Origin: Candidatus Pedobacter colombiensis | Lineage (GTDB): Bacteria; Bacteroidota; Bacteroidia; Sphingobacteriales; Sphingobacteriaceae | DNA: 64,000 nt | Assembly: GCA_029202485.1 (NCBI GenBank) | Contig: CP119313.1 | Span: forward strand, 4,340,001 to 4,404,000 | Direction: 5' to 3' | Shown here: one piece after another, positions 16,376-26,808 of the stretch | Layout: each line of letters opens with the position of its first letter | Numbering within the stretch: position 1 is the stretch's first letter | Notes under the pieces: model-generated | The model's input: the letters and a program-made list of their open reading frames with translations, nothing else | Databases searched by the model: none | What the model was told of the DNA's origin: nothing | Position numbers and translations under genes: made by a program

Positions 16376-19279
16376 ATGAAACGAAGGCACCTAAAATACT
16401 TTTTACTTTATCTTGTTCTATACTTACCCTTTTATGTAATAGCAGATAATGTAAAAAGTATTGGTGTTCCTTATGTGCAAAATTACCCCAAATCCGTTTA
16501 CTTATCTGGCAACCAAAACTGGTCTATAGCCAAAGATAAGTATGGCATTATGTATTTTGGAAATGCACAAGGTCTGCTCAGTTTCGATGGCAAATACTGG
16601 CAGCAGTATAAAATGCCCAACCGCCAAATTGTACGCTCAGTAGCTACAGATACGGCAGGCATAATTTATACAGGCAGCTTTGGCGAGTTTGGATACTGGT
16701 CTAACAAAAACAAGCATTTAACCTATACTTCCTTAATCAGCCTGATTCCTAAACAACATAGTATTAAGGACGAGATTTGGAAAATATATACTACAGGAAA
16801 AAAAGTAATATTTCAATCCTTTTCGGCCATTTACATTTACGAGAACAAAAAGATAAATGTAGTTACGGCTCAACGATCTCTACTATTCCTTCATAAAGTA
16901 GATCAGAAATTTTATGTAGAGGTGATAGGGAATGGGTTGTTTGAACTTGTTGGCACTAAACTAATCGCTTTAAAAAATAGCAGCACCATATTTCCCAAAG
17001 ATGTATTGTCAATTCTACCATTTAAGAATGGCAGTCTGCTGATAGGTACCAGCAAACAAGGGCTGTTTGTTTACAATGGTGATCATTTCAGCCCCCTAAG
17101 CACGGCTGCCAATGATTTTCTAAAAACCTATCAACTCAATAACGGCACCCGTATTCTGGATCGTTATTTTGCCTTCGGCACCATATTAAATGGCCTGATC
17201 ATTATAGATGAAAGCGGGAATATTGTTCAGCGAATCAATAAATCAAGCGGCCTGCAAAACAACACCGTTTTAAGTCTGTATGCTGATCAGGATCAAAATT
17301 TATGGGCTGGGCTCGACAATGGTATAGATCGTATAGAATTAAATTCGCCATTATACTTCTATTTTGATAAAACCGGGCAATTCGGCACGGTTTATTCCAG
17401 CCTGATTTACAAGAACAACATCTATCTGGGTACCAACCAGGGTTTGTTTTATAGCCCATGGACATCGGGTACAGGTAACCTATTCAATTCTTTTGACTTT
17501 AAACTGATTCCCAACTCCCAAGGTCAGGTTTGGGATCTTACTGTTATAGATGATCAGCTATTTTGTGGTCACAACGACGGCACTTTTAAAGTAACAGGTA
17601 ATAAACTGGAAAACATATCAACCATAAAAGGAGGTTGGACCATTAAAAAGTTAAGCGCTAATCCCGACTATCTGATCCAGGGGACTTACAATGGACTCGT
17701 ACTATTTAAAAAAGATGCTACCGGGCAATGGAAGTTTTACCATAAGATAGAAAACTTTGGTGAGCCATCCAGATATGTTGAGCAGGATGCCAAAGGCGAA
17801 CTATGGGTAAGTCATGCCTACAAAGGTATTTACAAACTCAGCCTGAGTGCCGACCTTAAAAAAGTTACATCGATTAAAAGTTACGATGCAAAGAATGGGT
17901 TGCCCAGCAACTACAATATTAACGTCTTCCAACTACAAAACAGACTTATCTTTTCATCCGACGAAGGCTTTCTAACCTATGATGAGATTAGCGACCACTT
18001 TACCAAGTATACTACCTTAAATAAAGAGCTGGGAAGTTTTGCCAATTCTAACAAGATCATTAATGCCGGTGAAAAAAAATACTGGTTCATTAATCATGGT
18101 AAGATGGGGTTAATACATTTACTGGAACCTGGCAAAGTTCAGGTAGATTCGAGTACCTTCAGCATACTGGATGGACGAATGGTACAATACTACGAGAACA
18201 TCAGTAAAATAAGCGATAAGATTTATCTGATGAGTATGGACGATGGCTTTGTAATTTATAATGCTAGTGATAATGTCCTGGATAGTGCAGCAAATACCCG
18301 TCTGCCTGCTGTATTGATTAGAAAAACTGAAGACATCACAGATACCTTTCATACCATTAGCGAATTTGGCAACAGCGATACTGAAATAGAAATTCCATTT
18401 GGTCGCAACAACATCAGGATCTCTTTTGCTCTACCCTATTATAAACAAACAAAAGTTAAATTCCAGTATTACCTTGATGGATATTCCAGGCAATGGTCAG
18501 ACTGGAGTACAGCTTCACAAAAAGATTTCACCAACCTTGGCCGCGGAACCTATATTTTTAAAGTAAGAGCTATGACCAGCGAAGGGGCAATGAGCAAGGT
18601 CACTCAATTTGAATTCACTATACTACCACCCTTTTATGCCAGCAATTGGGCCATCGCAATATATTTTATACTGGGTATTTTGTTGCTCATTGCTTTTAAA
18701 CGCCTGTATGAGCAAAAGCTAAAAAAAGATCAGCAAGTCATTTCCGCTAAACTCCAGGCCGAAAAAGAAGCTTTCCTTAAAAAAGAAGCAGAGGCTACAG
18801 AGCAGCAAATCGTTAAGTTGCAAACAGAGAAACTTCAAGCAGAACTTGCAAGTAAAAACCGCGAACTGGCCAACTCGGCCATGAGTCTCGTCTATAAAAA
18901 CGAGTTACTTCAAAAACTGAGTCAGGAGATGCTGAAACTAAAAGACAGCCATGGTAAAACGCTTGGTGAAGATCAGCTTAGAAAACTCCAGAAAGTGATA
19001 GATGAAGGTATGAATGATGAACGCGACTGGAATCTGTTTGAAAGTAGCTTCAATGAGGCACATGAAAGTTTCTTTAAAAAACTCAAAGTAAATCACCCTG
19101 ATCTTGTACCCAATGACCTAAAGCTATGTGCATACCTGCGCATGAATATGAGTAGTAAAGAAATGGCATCCTTACTAAACATTTCATTAAGAGGGGTAGA
19201 AATCAGACGATACAGGTTACGAAAAAAGCTCAATGTACCTCATGACAAGAACCTGGTTGAGTTCCTGATAGAGCTTTAA
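16376..19279 (+). CDS. transmembrane regulator: beta-propeller, Y_Y_Y, coiled coil, LuxR-type HTH
   Basis: The 967-aa protein has an N-terminal signal or anchor (YFLLYLVLYLPFYVIA). A long periplasmic two-component-regulator-type propeller (about 40-640) carries WSIAKDKYGIMYFGNAQGL and LYADQDQNLWAGLDNG blades. A Y_Y_Y domain (about 680-750; KFQYYLDGYSRQWSDW) follows. One membrane helix lies at about 755-774, a coiled coil at 775-880, and a LuxR-like helix-turn-helix at 913-967 (SKEMASLLNISLRGVEIRRY). There is no histidine kinase or receiver domain, so it is not a classical hybrid two-component system. It probably senses glycan fragments in the periplasm and acts on DNA directly. It stands just before susC, so it is the likely regulator of that locus. 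Confidence 0.85.
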   Translation: MKRRHLKYFLLYLVLYLPFYVIADNVKSIGVPYVQNYPKSVYLSGNQNWSIAKDKYGIMYFGNAQGLLSFDGKYWQQYKMPNRQIVRSVATDTAGIIYTGSFGEFGYWSNKNKHLTYTSLISLIPKQHSIKDEIWKIYTTGKKVIFQSFSAIYIYENKKINVVTAQRSLLFLHKVDQKFYVEVIGNGLFELVGTKLIALKNSSTIFPKDVLSILPFKNGSLLIGTSKQGLFVYNGDHFSPLSTAANDFLKTYQLNNGTRILDRYFAFGTILNGLIIIDESGNIVQRINKSSGLQNNTVLSLYADQDQNLWAGLDNGIDRIELNSPLYFYFDKTGQFGTVYSSLIYKNNIYLGTNQGLFYSPWTSGTGNLFNSFDFKLIPNSQGQVWDLTVIDDQLFCGHNDGTFKVTGNKLENISTIKGGWTIKKLSANPDYLIQGTYNGLVLFKKDATGQWKFYHKIENFGEPSRYVEQDAKGELWVSHAYKGIYKLSLSADLKKVTSIKSYDAKNGLPSNYNINVFQLQNRLIFSSDEGFLTYDEISDHFTKYTTLNKELGSFANSNKIINAGEKKYWFINHGKMGLIHLLEPGKVQVDSSTFSILDGRMVQYYENISKISDKIYLMSMDDGFVIYNASDNVLDSAANTRLPAVLIRKTEDITDTFHTISEFGNSDTEIEIPFGRNNIRISFALPYYKQTKVKFQYYLDGYSRQWSDWSTASQKDFTNLGRGTYIFKVRAMTSEGAMSKVTQFEFTILPPFYASNWAIAIYFILGILLLIAFKRLYEQKLKKDQQVISAKLQAEKEAFLKKEAEATEQQIVKLQTEKLQAELASKNRELANSAMSLVYKNELLQKLSQEMLKLKDSHGKTLGEDQLRKLQKVIDEGMNDERDWNLFESSFNEAHESFFKKLKVNHPDLVPNDLKLCAYLRMNMSSKEMASLLNISLRGVEIRRYRLRKKLNVPHDKNLVEFLIEL

Positions 19280-19526
19280 CACTACATCATTACCTCTCAT
19301 CAGTTCTTTTCTAACCCAATTATTTTGGTCTCCAAAAGCATACCCACTGTAGTCCAAAATTTTGATGTGAAGTTAAGAAAATGCTTATTTTAAGTCAAAT
19401 ACAGACTCAAAAAGCCCTTTTGAGATAGTCCTCATTTCAGATATGATGTATTAATGTAGAGGCCATTTTCTTGTATTAGCGCCTGCAGTAACAGAAATTT
19501 AGATAACAATTAAACAACCAAATAGT

Positions 19527-22500
19527 ATGAAACGAATCTTTACAAAACTTTCTGTTTTAACTTTTCTCTGTTTTCTTTTTACCAATGTAGCAATGGCACA
19601 AAACATTACTGTAAAAGGTACAGTAACCGATGGCGCAGATAAAACCACACTGCCCGGTGTAAGCGTACAGGTAAAAGGAACCACTACCGCTGTGCAAACA
19701 GATGCAACGGGGAAATACACCATTAGTACAGCAGCAAATGCCACGCTGGTGTACACTTATGTAGGCTATATCACTAGAGAGATAGCCGTAAACAATCAAA
19801 CTACTATAAACCTAAGCCTTTCCGCTTCCTCACAGGATTTGGAAGATGTAGTGGTAGTTGGCTATGGCACTCAAAGAAAACGGGACCTGACAGGCTCAAT
19901 CACACAGGTTAAAGGTGATGAAGTATCCAGAATGCCCAACAACAATCCATTATCCTCCTTACAGGGAAAAGTTGCAGGTCTAACCGTCGTAAATAGCGGT
20001 CGACCTGGTGAATCGCCAACGGTAAGGATCAGAGGGGTAAACAGTGTAAACAATTCCTCTGGTGATGGTGCAGCTCCCCTTTATGTAGTGGATGGCGTAC
20101 ATCAAAGCAATATCGACTATATAAACCCTGCCGATATAGAAACAATGGAAGTATTACGTGATCCTTCTTCTATTGCCATTTTTGGCCTACAGGCTGCTAA
20201 CGGGGTGATTGTAATTACCACCAAAAGGGCAGCCATGGGCAAAACAACCATAAATCTTCAAAGTTCTGCTGGCATACAAAAAGTCACCAAGACAATCGAC
20301 GTGACCAATGCCGCACAATTTAGAAAACTATACGATAACCTCCTGGCCAATTCAGGTGCTGCACCGTTCGACTACACCAATTACACCGCAGATACCGATT
20401 GGCAAAAAGAAATTCTTCAATCAGCCTTTCAAGGCAACAATAACCTTAGCATTTCAAATAATGGCGAAAAATCTACTACATTAATCAACCTGGGTTACAA
20501 TACACAGGAAGGCGTAATAAAATTTGGAAAGTACCAGAGATTTGTTGCCCGCATAAATGAAGAAATCAGGGTAAACAACAATATTAAAGTAGGTGCAGAT
20601 TTTACCGGGACACACTGGATATTAGACGCATCAAGTGGCGACTTGAATAACGCTTTATGGGCCGCTCCTATTGTGGGTATCCACGAGAGTGAAACAGCCT
20701 ATTATTCCATGCCTTCTTTTCAGCGGGCACAGGTAGGAAATCCGGTAGCAAGAATTTATCAGAATGATAAAACCAGCATTAATAAAGGTTACAGAGTAGT
20801 GGGTAGCCTGTTTGCCGAAGTTAAATTTTTAAAGCAATTTAAATGGAGATCTCAGTTCTACACAGACCTGGGCTTTAACAACAATAGAGGCTACACTCCC
20901 TTACCCTTTACAGTTATTAATTTAGGCGAAGGAGCTGCTCCAACCGAAAGGTTTAACAATCCGCTAGCAAGAACGTCAGTAAGACAAGGTGCAGATGAAT
21001 TCAGAAAATTCCAGCAAGATCATACCCTTACTTATGACACAACCTTTAACAAAACACACAGGCTTACTGCCATGGCTGGTTTTACTTCTATTTTCACCAG
21101 CAACACCACGCTTTCGGGTAGTAGAACTGATATTGGGCTAAACATCCCCAATGATCCATCCTTCTGGTACATTGGAATTGCAGAAAGCAGTAATCCAAGC
21201 AACGTAGATGGAAGAGGTGATGAGAAATCTGCACTAGGCTATTTCGCTCGTGTAAACTATGCTTTTAAAGATAAATACCTGTTAAATGCAACCTACAGGC
21301 GTGACGGGCTTTCGAGGCTTGCCCCGCAAAATAGGTGGGGTAACTTTGGTGGCGTTGGCTTAGGCTGGGTAATTTCTGAAGAAGATTTTTTTAAAAACCT
21401 GAAAGGTATTGACTTTTTAAAACTCCGCGGTTCCTGGGGAACTGTAGGAAATGCACAAGGTATTGAGAAAAACATTTACCTCCCGGTGCTAAACACTTCC
21501 GGATCCGGGGTATTTGGTGATTATATCTACCCGGGTAAAGCACCTGCTTATATTCCAGATCCAAACCTAAAGTGGGAAGTCGTACGAGGAGTTGATCTGG
21601 GTATAGATTTAAGAGCTTTAAACAACCGTTTCAATGCTGAAATCAACCTGTATGACAGGAAAAGTCATGACATCATTTCTGAGCTTACGCTGCTCAGCTC
21701 AAGTGGTTCTTATAAATATCGTACAAATCTTGGCACAATCAGCAATAAAGGAATTGAAGTAGCACTAGGCTGGAACGACAAAATAGGCGATCAGTTTACC
21801 TATAACATTACGCCAAACTTTAGTTACAATAAAAACAAGGTTGAATCTATTGGGAATACCATAGACTACAGCATATTTGGAAACGGCACTGTAAACAGAA
21901 CAATTACAGGCCAATCTATCGGGCACTTTTATGGTTACAGACAGGTGGGTATTTACCAATCAACCGCTGATCTTGACCGGATGCCACGTATGGCGAATTC
22001 CCTACCCGGCGATATTGCCTATGCGGATCTAAATGGTGATGGCGTAATCACACCGGCAGACAGAGAAAATTTAGGCTCTCCATTTCCGGACTGGAGCTAT
22101 GGAATGAGTTTTACGTTCGGTTATAAGGGGTTTGATTTGGTACTACAAGGCCAGGGTGTGGCAGGCAACTATGTTTATACGCAACGTAGGGTAGCAACAT
22201 TTGCTGATTTAAATTTTGAGACAAACCGTTTAAATGCATGGACGGGCCCAGGTACCAGTAATGTTGAACCTATTTTGCAAAAAGCAAGGGGCAACAATTA
22301 CCTAATGAGTTCTTACTACCTGGAACCGGGTGATTATTTCCGCATTCGTACCGCACAGCTCGGTTATTCCTTTAAGCCTAATACACTTTTAAAAGCCGGT
22401 ATAAAAAACCTGAGGTTATATGTTAGCGGTCAGAATCTACATACCTGGAGCAAAACAACGGGATATACCCCCGAGGTACCCATCAATAACATAATTGGTG

Positions 22501-22568
22501 GTGGTGCAGATAATGGCGTATACCCAATACCTGCAGTATACACTTTTGGTATCAATGCAACATTTTAA
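19527..22568 (+). CDS. SusC/RagA family TonB-linked outer membrane protein
   Basis: The 1013-aa product has a signal peptide (ends AMAQN), a CarboxypepD_reg-like domain (about 25-105), then a plug domain with VVVVGYGTQRKRDLTGSI and the RIRGVNS and PLYVVDGV motifs, and a 22-strand-type barrel that ends FGINATF. This is the TonB-dependent pore that imports oligosaccharides; it pairs with the SusD lipoprotein encoded 25 bases downstream. No TonB or ExbBD genes are in the window. The 247-base upstream spacer (19280-19526) shows only a 7-bp hairpin at 19406-19424 and no clear -7 box, which would suit a regulator-dependent promoter. Confidence 0.97.
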   Translation: MKRIFTKLSVLTFLCFLFTNVAMAQNITVKGTVTDGADKTTLPGVSVQVKGTTTAVQTDATGKYTISTAANATLVYTYVGYITREIAVNNQTTINLSLSASSQDLEDVVVVGYGTQRKRDLTGSITQVKGDEVSRMPNNNPLSSLQGKVAGLTVVNSGRPGESPTVRIRGVNSVNNSSGDGAAPLYVVDGVHQSNIDYINPADIETMEVLRDPSSIAIFGLQAANGVIVITTKRAAMGKTTINLQSSAGIQKVTKTIDVTNAAQFRKLYDNLLANSGAAPFDYTNYTADTDWQKEILQSAFQGNNNLSISNNGEKSTTLINLGYNTQEGVIKFGKYQRFVARINEEIRVNNNIKVGADFTGTHWILDASSGDLNNALWAAPIVGIHESETAYYSMPSFQRAQVGNPVARIYQNDKTSINKGYRVVGSLFAEVKFLKQFKWRSQFYTDLGFNNNRGYTPLPFTVINLGEGAAPTERFNNPLARTSVRQGADEFRKFQQDHTLTYDTTFNKTHRLTAMAGFTSIFTSNTTLSGSRTDIGLNIPNDPSFWYIGIAESSNPSNVDGRGDEKSALGYFARVNYAFKDKYLLNATYRRDGLSRLAPQNRWGNFGGVGLGWVISEEDFFKNLKGIDFLKLRGSWGTVGNAQGIEKNIYLPVLNTSGSGVFGDYIYPGKAPAYIPDPNLKWEVVRGVDLGIDLRALNNRFNAEINLYDRKSHDIISELTLLSSSGSYKYRTNLGTISNKGIEVALGWNDKIGDQFTYNITPNFSYNKNKVESIGNTIDYSIFGNGTVNRTITGQSIGHFYGYRQVGIYQSTADLDRMPRMANSLPGDIAYADLNGDGVITPADRENLGSPFPDWSYGMSFTFGYKGFDLVLQGQGVAGNYVYTQRRVATFADLNFETNRLNAWTGPGTSNVEPILQKARGNNYLMSSYYLEPGDYFRIRTAQLGYSFKPNTLLKAGIKNLRLYVSGQNLHTWSKTTGYTPEVPINNIIGGGADNGVYPIPAVYTFGINATF

Positions 22569-22593
22569 TTGAATCATTTATATAATTCAAACG

Positions 22594-24129
22594 ATGAAAA
22601 CATTTAATAAAAAAATCTGCATTATACTTCTTTTTAGTATAACCGCAATTTCACTCATCACAAGCTGTAAAAAAAGCTTTCTCGATCGTAAACCACAAGG
22701 TGAATATACAACCGGCACATACCCTTACCCAAAAGGTTCCGGACCATTTGATGCCGAATTATTTGCAGGCTATGATCTACTCAAGAACTATGATGCCTCA
22801 GGCAGTGGTTTTATTGCAGCTACTGGCATCAGAAGTGATGATGCTGATAAAGGGAGTACCCCAACAGACGGGCCTACCTCAGCTGAAATGGATAACTTTA
22901 CCATTATTCCTTCTAACGGTCTTGTAAATGATTTATGGAAGGGCTATTACAACGTAATCAACAAAGCCAATATCGCTTTAGATAAAATAGCAAATGATCA
23001 GGATCCGGGAACTCCGCCACAAGCGAAAATCTCCGCAGAAGCAGAGGCTAAGTTTTTACGGGGATATTCCTATTTTATGTTGGTTCGCTTATTTGGCAGA
23101 ATACCTTTAGTTGACAAAATATTTGCCGACCCGACCGCACAAACAAACATTCCCCAAAGTGCATCTGCAGTAATTTATGGACTAATTGAAACTGATCTTC
23201 AGTTTGCCGGTGCCAATTTACCTCCAAACTGGGATCCTACAAAGTTTCCAGGTAGAGCAACAAGTGGCGCTGCCAATGGTATATTAGCAAAAGTATACCT
23301 TACCCAACAGAAATGGGCTATGGCTATGGCCGCAGCAAATTTAGTTATCGGTTCTAACCAGTATGACCTGACGACCTCCTATACCAGGATTTTTGGTGAG
23401 GACGGTGAGAATAGTAAAGAATCTGTATTCGAGCTTCAGGCGCTTGCCACCCTTCAGGAGAAAAGAGCCTACGGAAGCCAGTTTGCAAGTATACAGGGTG
23501 TAAGGGGGACAGGCATCTGGAACCTGGGTTGGGGCTTTAATACCCCGTCGACACTGCTTGAAGCAGCTTATGAACCAAAAGACCCACGAAAAGACAGAAC
23601 CATATTGTACTCCGGTGGTACTTCGGTATACGGTGAGGCTGTTCCGCTCGGATTACCAAACCCTCGTTATAACCAAAAAGTGCATAGCAATCCAGCTGTC
23701 AGAAACGCTATATTAGATAACTTTAGCTATTGGATGAACATCCGGATTCTGCGCTATGCAGATGTGCTATTGATGTATGCTGAAGCAGCTAATGAAGTAG
23801 GCGGGCCAGCCAATACTACTGCAGCCCTTGCAGCCTTAAATTCAGTTAGGGAAAGAGCCAGGAGAGGCACTCTTCCTGCTGATAATGTTTTACCTAATAT
23901 AACAACAACTGATCAGCCCTTATTGCGCGAAGCCATCCGCAAGGAAAGAAGAATAGAACTGGCTATGGAGCATGACCGCTTTTTTGATCTGGTACGCTGG
24001 GGCATTGCCGGACAGGTACTACAAAATGCAGGCAAAAGCTTTGTAACCGGGAAACACGAATTATTACCTATTCCACAAGCTCAGATAGACATCAGTAAAG
24101 GTGTACTTACACAAAATTTTGGTTATTAA
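22594..24129 (+). CDS. RagB/SusD family nutrient uptake lipoprotein
   Basis: The 511-aa lipoprotein (lipobox LITSC) has the SusD N-terminal region, then TPR-like helices (AKFLRGYSYFMLVRLFGRIPL at about 150 is characteristic) and the C-terminal RagB region with ILRYADVLLMYAEAANE, LNSVRERARRG and RKERRIELAMEHDRFFDLVRWG. It is surface-exposed, sits as a lid on SusC, and binds the glycan. It is 25 bases after susC and 16 bases before the LamG gene, so all are in one operon. Confidence 0.97.
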   Translation: MKTFNKKICIILLFSITAISLITSCKKSFLDRKPQGEYTTGTYPYPKGSGPFDAELFAGYDLLKNYDASGSGFIAATGIRSDDADKGSTPTDGPTSAEMDNFTIIPSNGLVNDLWKGYYNVINKANIALDKIANDQDPGTPPQAKISAEAEAKFLRGYSYFMLVRLFGRIPLVDKIFADPTAQTNIPQSASAVIYGLIETDLQFAGANLPPNWDPTKFPGRATSGAANGILAKVYLTQQKWAMAMAAANLVIGSNQYDLTTSYTRIFGEDGENSKESVFELQALATLQEKRAYGSQFASIQGVRGTGIWNLGWGFNTPSTLLEAAYEPKDPRKDRTILYSGGTSVYGEAVPLGLPNPRYNQKVHSNPAVRNAILDNFSYWMNIRILRYADVLLMYAEAANEVGGPANTTAALAALNSVRERARRGTLPADNVLPNITTTDQPLLREAIRKERRIELAMEHDRFFDLVRWGIAGQVLQNAGKSFVTGKHELLPIPQAQIDISKGVLTQNFGY

Positions 24130-24145
24130 TTAAACACGTACTCAT

Positions 24146-25072
24146 ATGAAGTTTTCAAAACCATATTATATCTATTGCATCCCTTGTCTGGCCATGTTTG
24201 CAATCCTGTTTTCCGCATGTAAAAAAGACGGAAACCCAAATAACCTACCTGATGCTGATCCGGGAAAATATGCCGGCACCATTGACGGGTACAAAACTTC
24301 TGATGAAGTTGCGCCTGATAATTTAGTTGCCTACTGGGATTTTGATGGCACAAAAAATGAAAAGATAAGTGGTACTGCACCATCCACAACTGCGGGTGAC
24401 TCTTTTGTGGATGCAGGTGTTAGAGGCAAAGCCTTAAACTTAACTGCCGGATACCTGTATTATCCTGTTCAACTGCCAAAATTAAAAACAGATGTATTTC
24501 AAAATTTCACGATTAGCACATGGGTTCAAATTCTCAATAACGGATCCAAAAAAACCATGATCTTTCAACTGGCAAGACCCGGAATTTTTAATGGAAGCTT
24601 AAACTTTATTTTAAACACCCAAAGTTTTCCTGCAACAAACACGGATGAGTTAAAAATAAATCCAACTTTTACGGCTATAAGTGGCGGGATGCAGGACAAT
24701 GTAAACACGCTACGTGATGCACCCGGTGTACCAACCTACTTTCCTTATCTGACACCAAAAATTGGCGCAGACAAATGGACACACCTACTTCTCACCTACG
24801 AAAGTACTACGGGGATGTTCAACATCTGGGCCAACGGTATAAAAGTGGGTGCATTTCCAAGCAGAGGTGTTGGTACCAACCTTTTCAAATCCTACGAACC
24901 AAGTGAAATCATTATAGGTGGAAACTACAATGTAATTCCAGGCAAGTCAGTAAATACAGATGTCAGTTTTGCCCCAATGACCGGAAGGATTGATGAGTTG
25001 AAAATCTGGAATATCTCACTAACCGATGCACACATTAAAGCCATTTATAATTTAGGACTGGCTAAAAAATAA
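24146..25072 (+). CDS. LamG-domain surface lipoprotein (glycan-binding candidate)
   Basis: The 308-aa protein has a lipoprotein signal with lipobox FSAC. Residues about 55-305 are a concanavalin A-like LamG domain: ENLVAYWDFDGT-like start (NLVAYWDFDGTKNEK), FTISTWVQILNNG, WTHLLLTYEST, and a terminal GRIDELKIWNISL. Such domains in the position after susD usually act as surface glycan-binding proteins in place of SusE/F. It probably has no catalytic role. The gene is in the operon with susD. The next gene follows after 56 bases that contain a G8 run and a weak hairpin. Confidence 0.85.
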   Translation: MKFSKPYYIYCIPCLAMFAILFSACKKDGNPNNLPDADPGKYAGTIDGYKTSDEVAPDNLVAYWDFDGTKNEKISGTAPSTTAGDSFVDAGVRGKALNLTAGYLYYPVQLPKLKTDVFQNFTISTWVQILNNGSKKTMIFQLARPGIFNGSLNFILNTQSFPATNTDELKINPTFTAISGGMQDNVNTLRDAPGVPTYFPYLTPKIGADKWTHLLLTYESTTGMFNIWANGIKVGAFPSRGVGTNLFKSYEPSEIIIGGNYNVIPGKSVNTDVSFAPMTGRIDELKIWNISLTDAHIKAIYNLGLAKK

Positions 25073-25078
25073 TCCCTT

Positions 25079-25109
25079 GGGGGGGGATAGGAATTTTCCT
25101 GTTCTCCCC
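25079..25109 (+). other. G8 homopolymer and weak hairpin inside the sugar-uptake operon
   Basis: Eight consecutive G (25079-25086) stand out in AT-rich DNA. GGGGA (25083-25087) can pair with TCCCC (25105-25109) and AGGA with TCCT, with internal mismatches. The site lies between the LamG gene and the first GH144 gene. It might tune expression of the enzymes relative to the uptake genes, or be slippage-prone; neither is shown. Confidence 0.3.
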
Positions 25110-25128
25110 TTAATTCAAATCACCTTTC

Positions 25129-26793
25129 ATGATACATCTTAAAAAGTCATTATATTACACCATTGCCTTAATCCTCTTGCTGCATAGCAGCTGCAAAAAA
25201 AGCAATACCGATACTAGCGGTTCAACCGACACTTCGCTCTCTTTTACCGTAGATGGCATCTATAATGGCACTTTAACTTATCATACAGGTGTAAATCCCA
25301 TCCTCAGGTTTACATTTACCGAGCCTATCAATCCAGCTACCATAACCACTGGTATTAAACTCAGTAATAGCACAGGATCCTTAACTACTGTAACAACCCT
25401 TTTATCAGAAGGAGATAAAACGCTAACCGTTACATCGCCCAACGATTTGTCTTCCTTTGAAAATTATAGCATAGAAATAAATGAAGGCATAAAATCTGCA
25501 AAGGGAGGCAAACTGATTAACCCAGTTAAGATTAATTTAAGTACAGGGCTTAACAATACCGATAAATTTCCACGTATTACTGATGATGAATTACTTACCT
25601 TAATTCAAAAACAAACCTTTAAATACTTCTACGACTTTGGACATCCAATCAGTGGATTGGCCCGTGAACGCAGCACTTCTGGTAATACCGTTACTATCGG
25701 AGGCTCAGGATTTGGTATTATGGCACTGGTTACAGGCATTCACCGCAACTTTATAACCCGTGCAGAGGGTCTCGCTCGTATGCAAAAAATAGTAGACTTT
25801 TTAAAAAACAAAGCACAGCGGTTTCATGGAGTATATCCTCATTGGCTAGATGGCAATACAGGCGTAGTACAGCCCTTTAGCACTAAAGACAACGGTGGCG
25901 ACCTGGTAGAAACATCTTTTTTGATTCAGGGATTAATTACAGCAAGACAATACTTTACGGGTACAGATGCAGCCGAAACCACTTTAAGAAACGACATTAC
26001 GACCATTTATAATAGTGTGGAATGGGATTGGCACCGTAAAGACAATGGTGATGTATTGTATTGGCACTGGAGCCCTAATTATGCATGGGAAATGAACCTT
26101 CCACTCCGGGGCTGGAATGAAGGCTTAATTACCTATATTATGGCCGCCGCCTCTTCTACACACAGCATTCCAAAAACAGTGTACGATAGTGGTTGGGCAA
26201 AAAATGATGCTATTAAAAATGGCAGTAGCTATTTTGGCATCCCACTTCCTTTGGGTTCTGCGAATGGAGGCCCATTATTCTTCTCACATTATTCCTTTTT
26301 GGGCATTAATCCTCTTGGATTAACGGATAGCTATGCCAATTACGAAACTCAAAATCGCGCTCATACCCTCATCAATTACAATTACTGTAAGGCCAATCCT
26401 AAAAATTATGCAGGTTATAGTGAGAATTGCTGGGGATTAACCGCCAGCGATACCCCTACCGGATATTCAGCAAGTTCTCCGAATAATGATCTTGGTGTAA
26501 TTGCACCAACGGCAGCACTATCTTCATTCCCTTACACGCCTACAGAATCCATGCAAGCACTCAAATTCTTTTATTACAAATTGGGCGACAAACTGTTTAA
26601 AGATTACGGTTTTGTAGATGCATTCTCTTTACAAGATAAATGGTTTGACACCCAAACGCTGGCTATTGATCAGGGGCCGATCATTGTAATGATTGAAAAC
26701 CACCGGAGTAAATTACTTTGGAACTTATTTATGAGTGCTCCTGAAGTGAAATCAGGATTATTGAAACTAGGATTTACCAGTCCCAATTTATAA
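25129..26793 (+). CDS. GH144-type glucanase lipoprotein with N-terminal Ig-like domain
   Basis: The 554-aa lipoprotein (lipobox LHSSC, Cys22) has a Big_5-like Ig domain (about 35-138: PILRFTFTEPINPATI, GDKTLTVTSPNDL) and a catalytic glycoamylase-like domain (PF10091; about 145-550). This family founded GH144, endo-beta-1,2-glucanases of Bacteroidota. Signature stretches are FKYFYDFGHPISGLARER, YPHWLDGNTG, GGDLVETSFLIQGL, LYWHWSPNYAW and WNEGLITYIM. Acidic residues conserved with the neighbouring paralogue, such as Asp254, Asp258 and Glu331, are candidates for catalysis. As a lipoprotein with an Ig spacer, it is likely the surface endo-enzyme. It is followed after 15 bases by its paralogue. 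Confidence 0.87.
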   Translation: MIHLKKSLYYTIALILLLHSSCKKSNTDTSGSTDTSLSFTVDGIYNGTLTYHTGVNPILRFTFTEPINPATITTGIKLSNSTGSLTTVTTLLSEGDKTLTVTSPNDLSSFENYSIEINEGIKSAKGGKLINPVKINLSTGLNNTDKFPRITDDELLTLIQKQTFKYFYDFGHPISGLARERSTSGNTVTIGGSGFGIMALVTGIHRNFITRAEGLARMQKIVDFLKNKAQRFHGVYPHWLDGNTGVVQPFSTKDNGGDLVETSFLIQGLITARQYFTGTDAAETTLRNDITTIYNSVEWDWHRKDNGDVLYWHWSPNYAWEMNLPLRGWNEGLITYIMAAASSTHSIPKTVYDSGWAKNDAIKNGSSYFGIPLPLGSANGGPLFFSHYSFLGINPLGLTDSYANYETQNRAHTLINYNYCKANPKNYAGYSENCWGLTASDTPTGYSASSPNNDLGVIAPTAALSSFPYTPTESMQALKFFYYKLGDKLFKDYGFVDAFSLQDKWFDTQTLAIDQGPIIVMIENHRSKLLWNLFMSAPEVKSGLLKLGFTSPNL

Positions 26794-26808
26794 ATTATAA
26801 CTTTTAAC

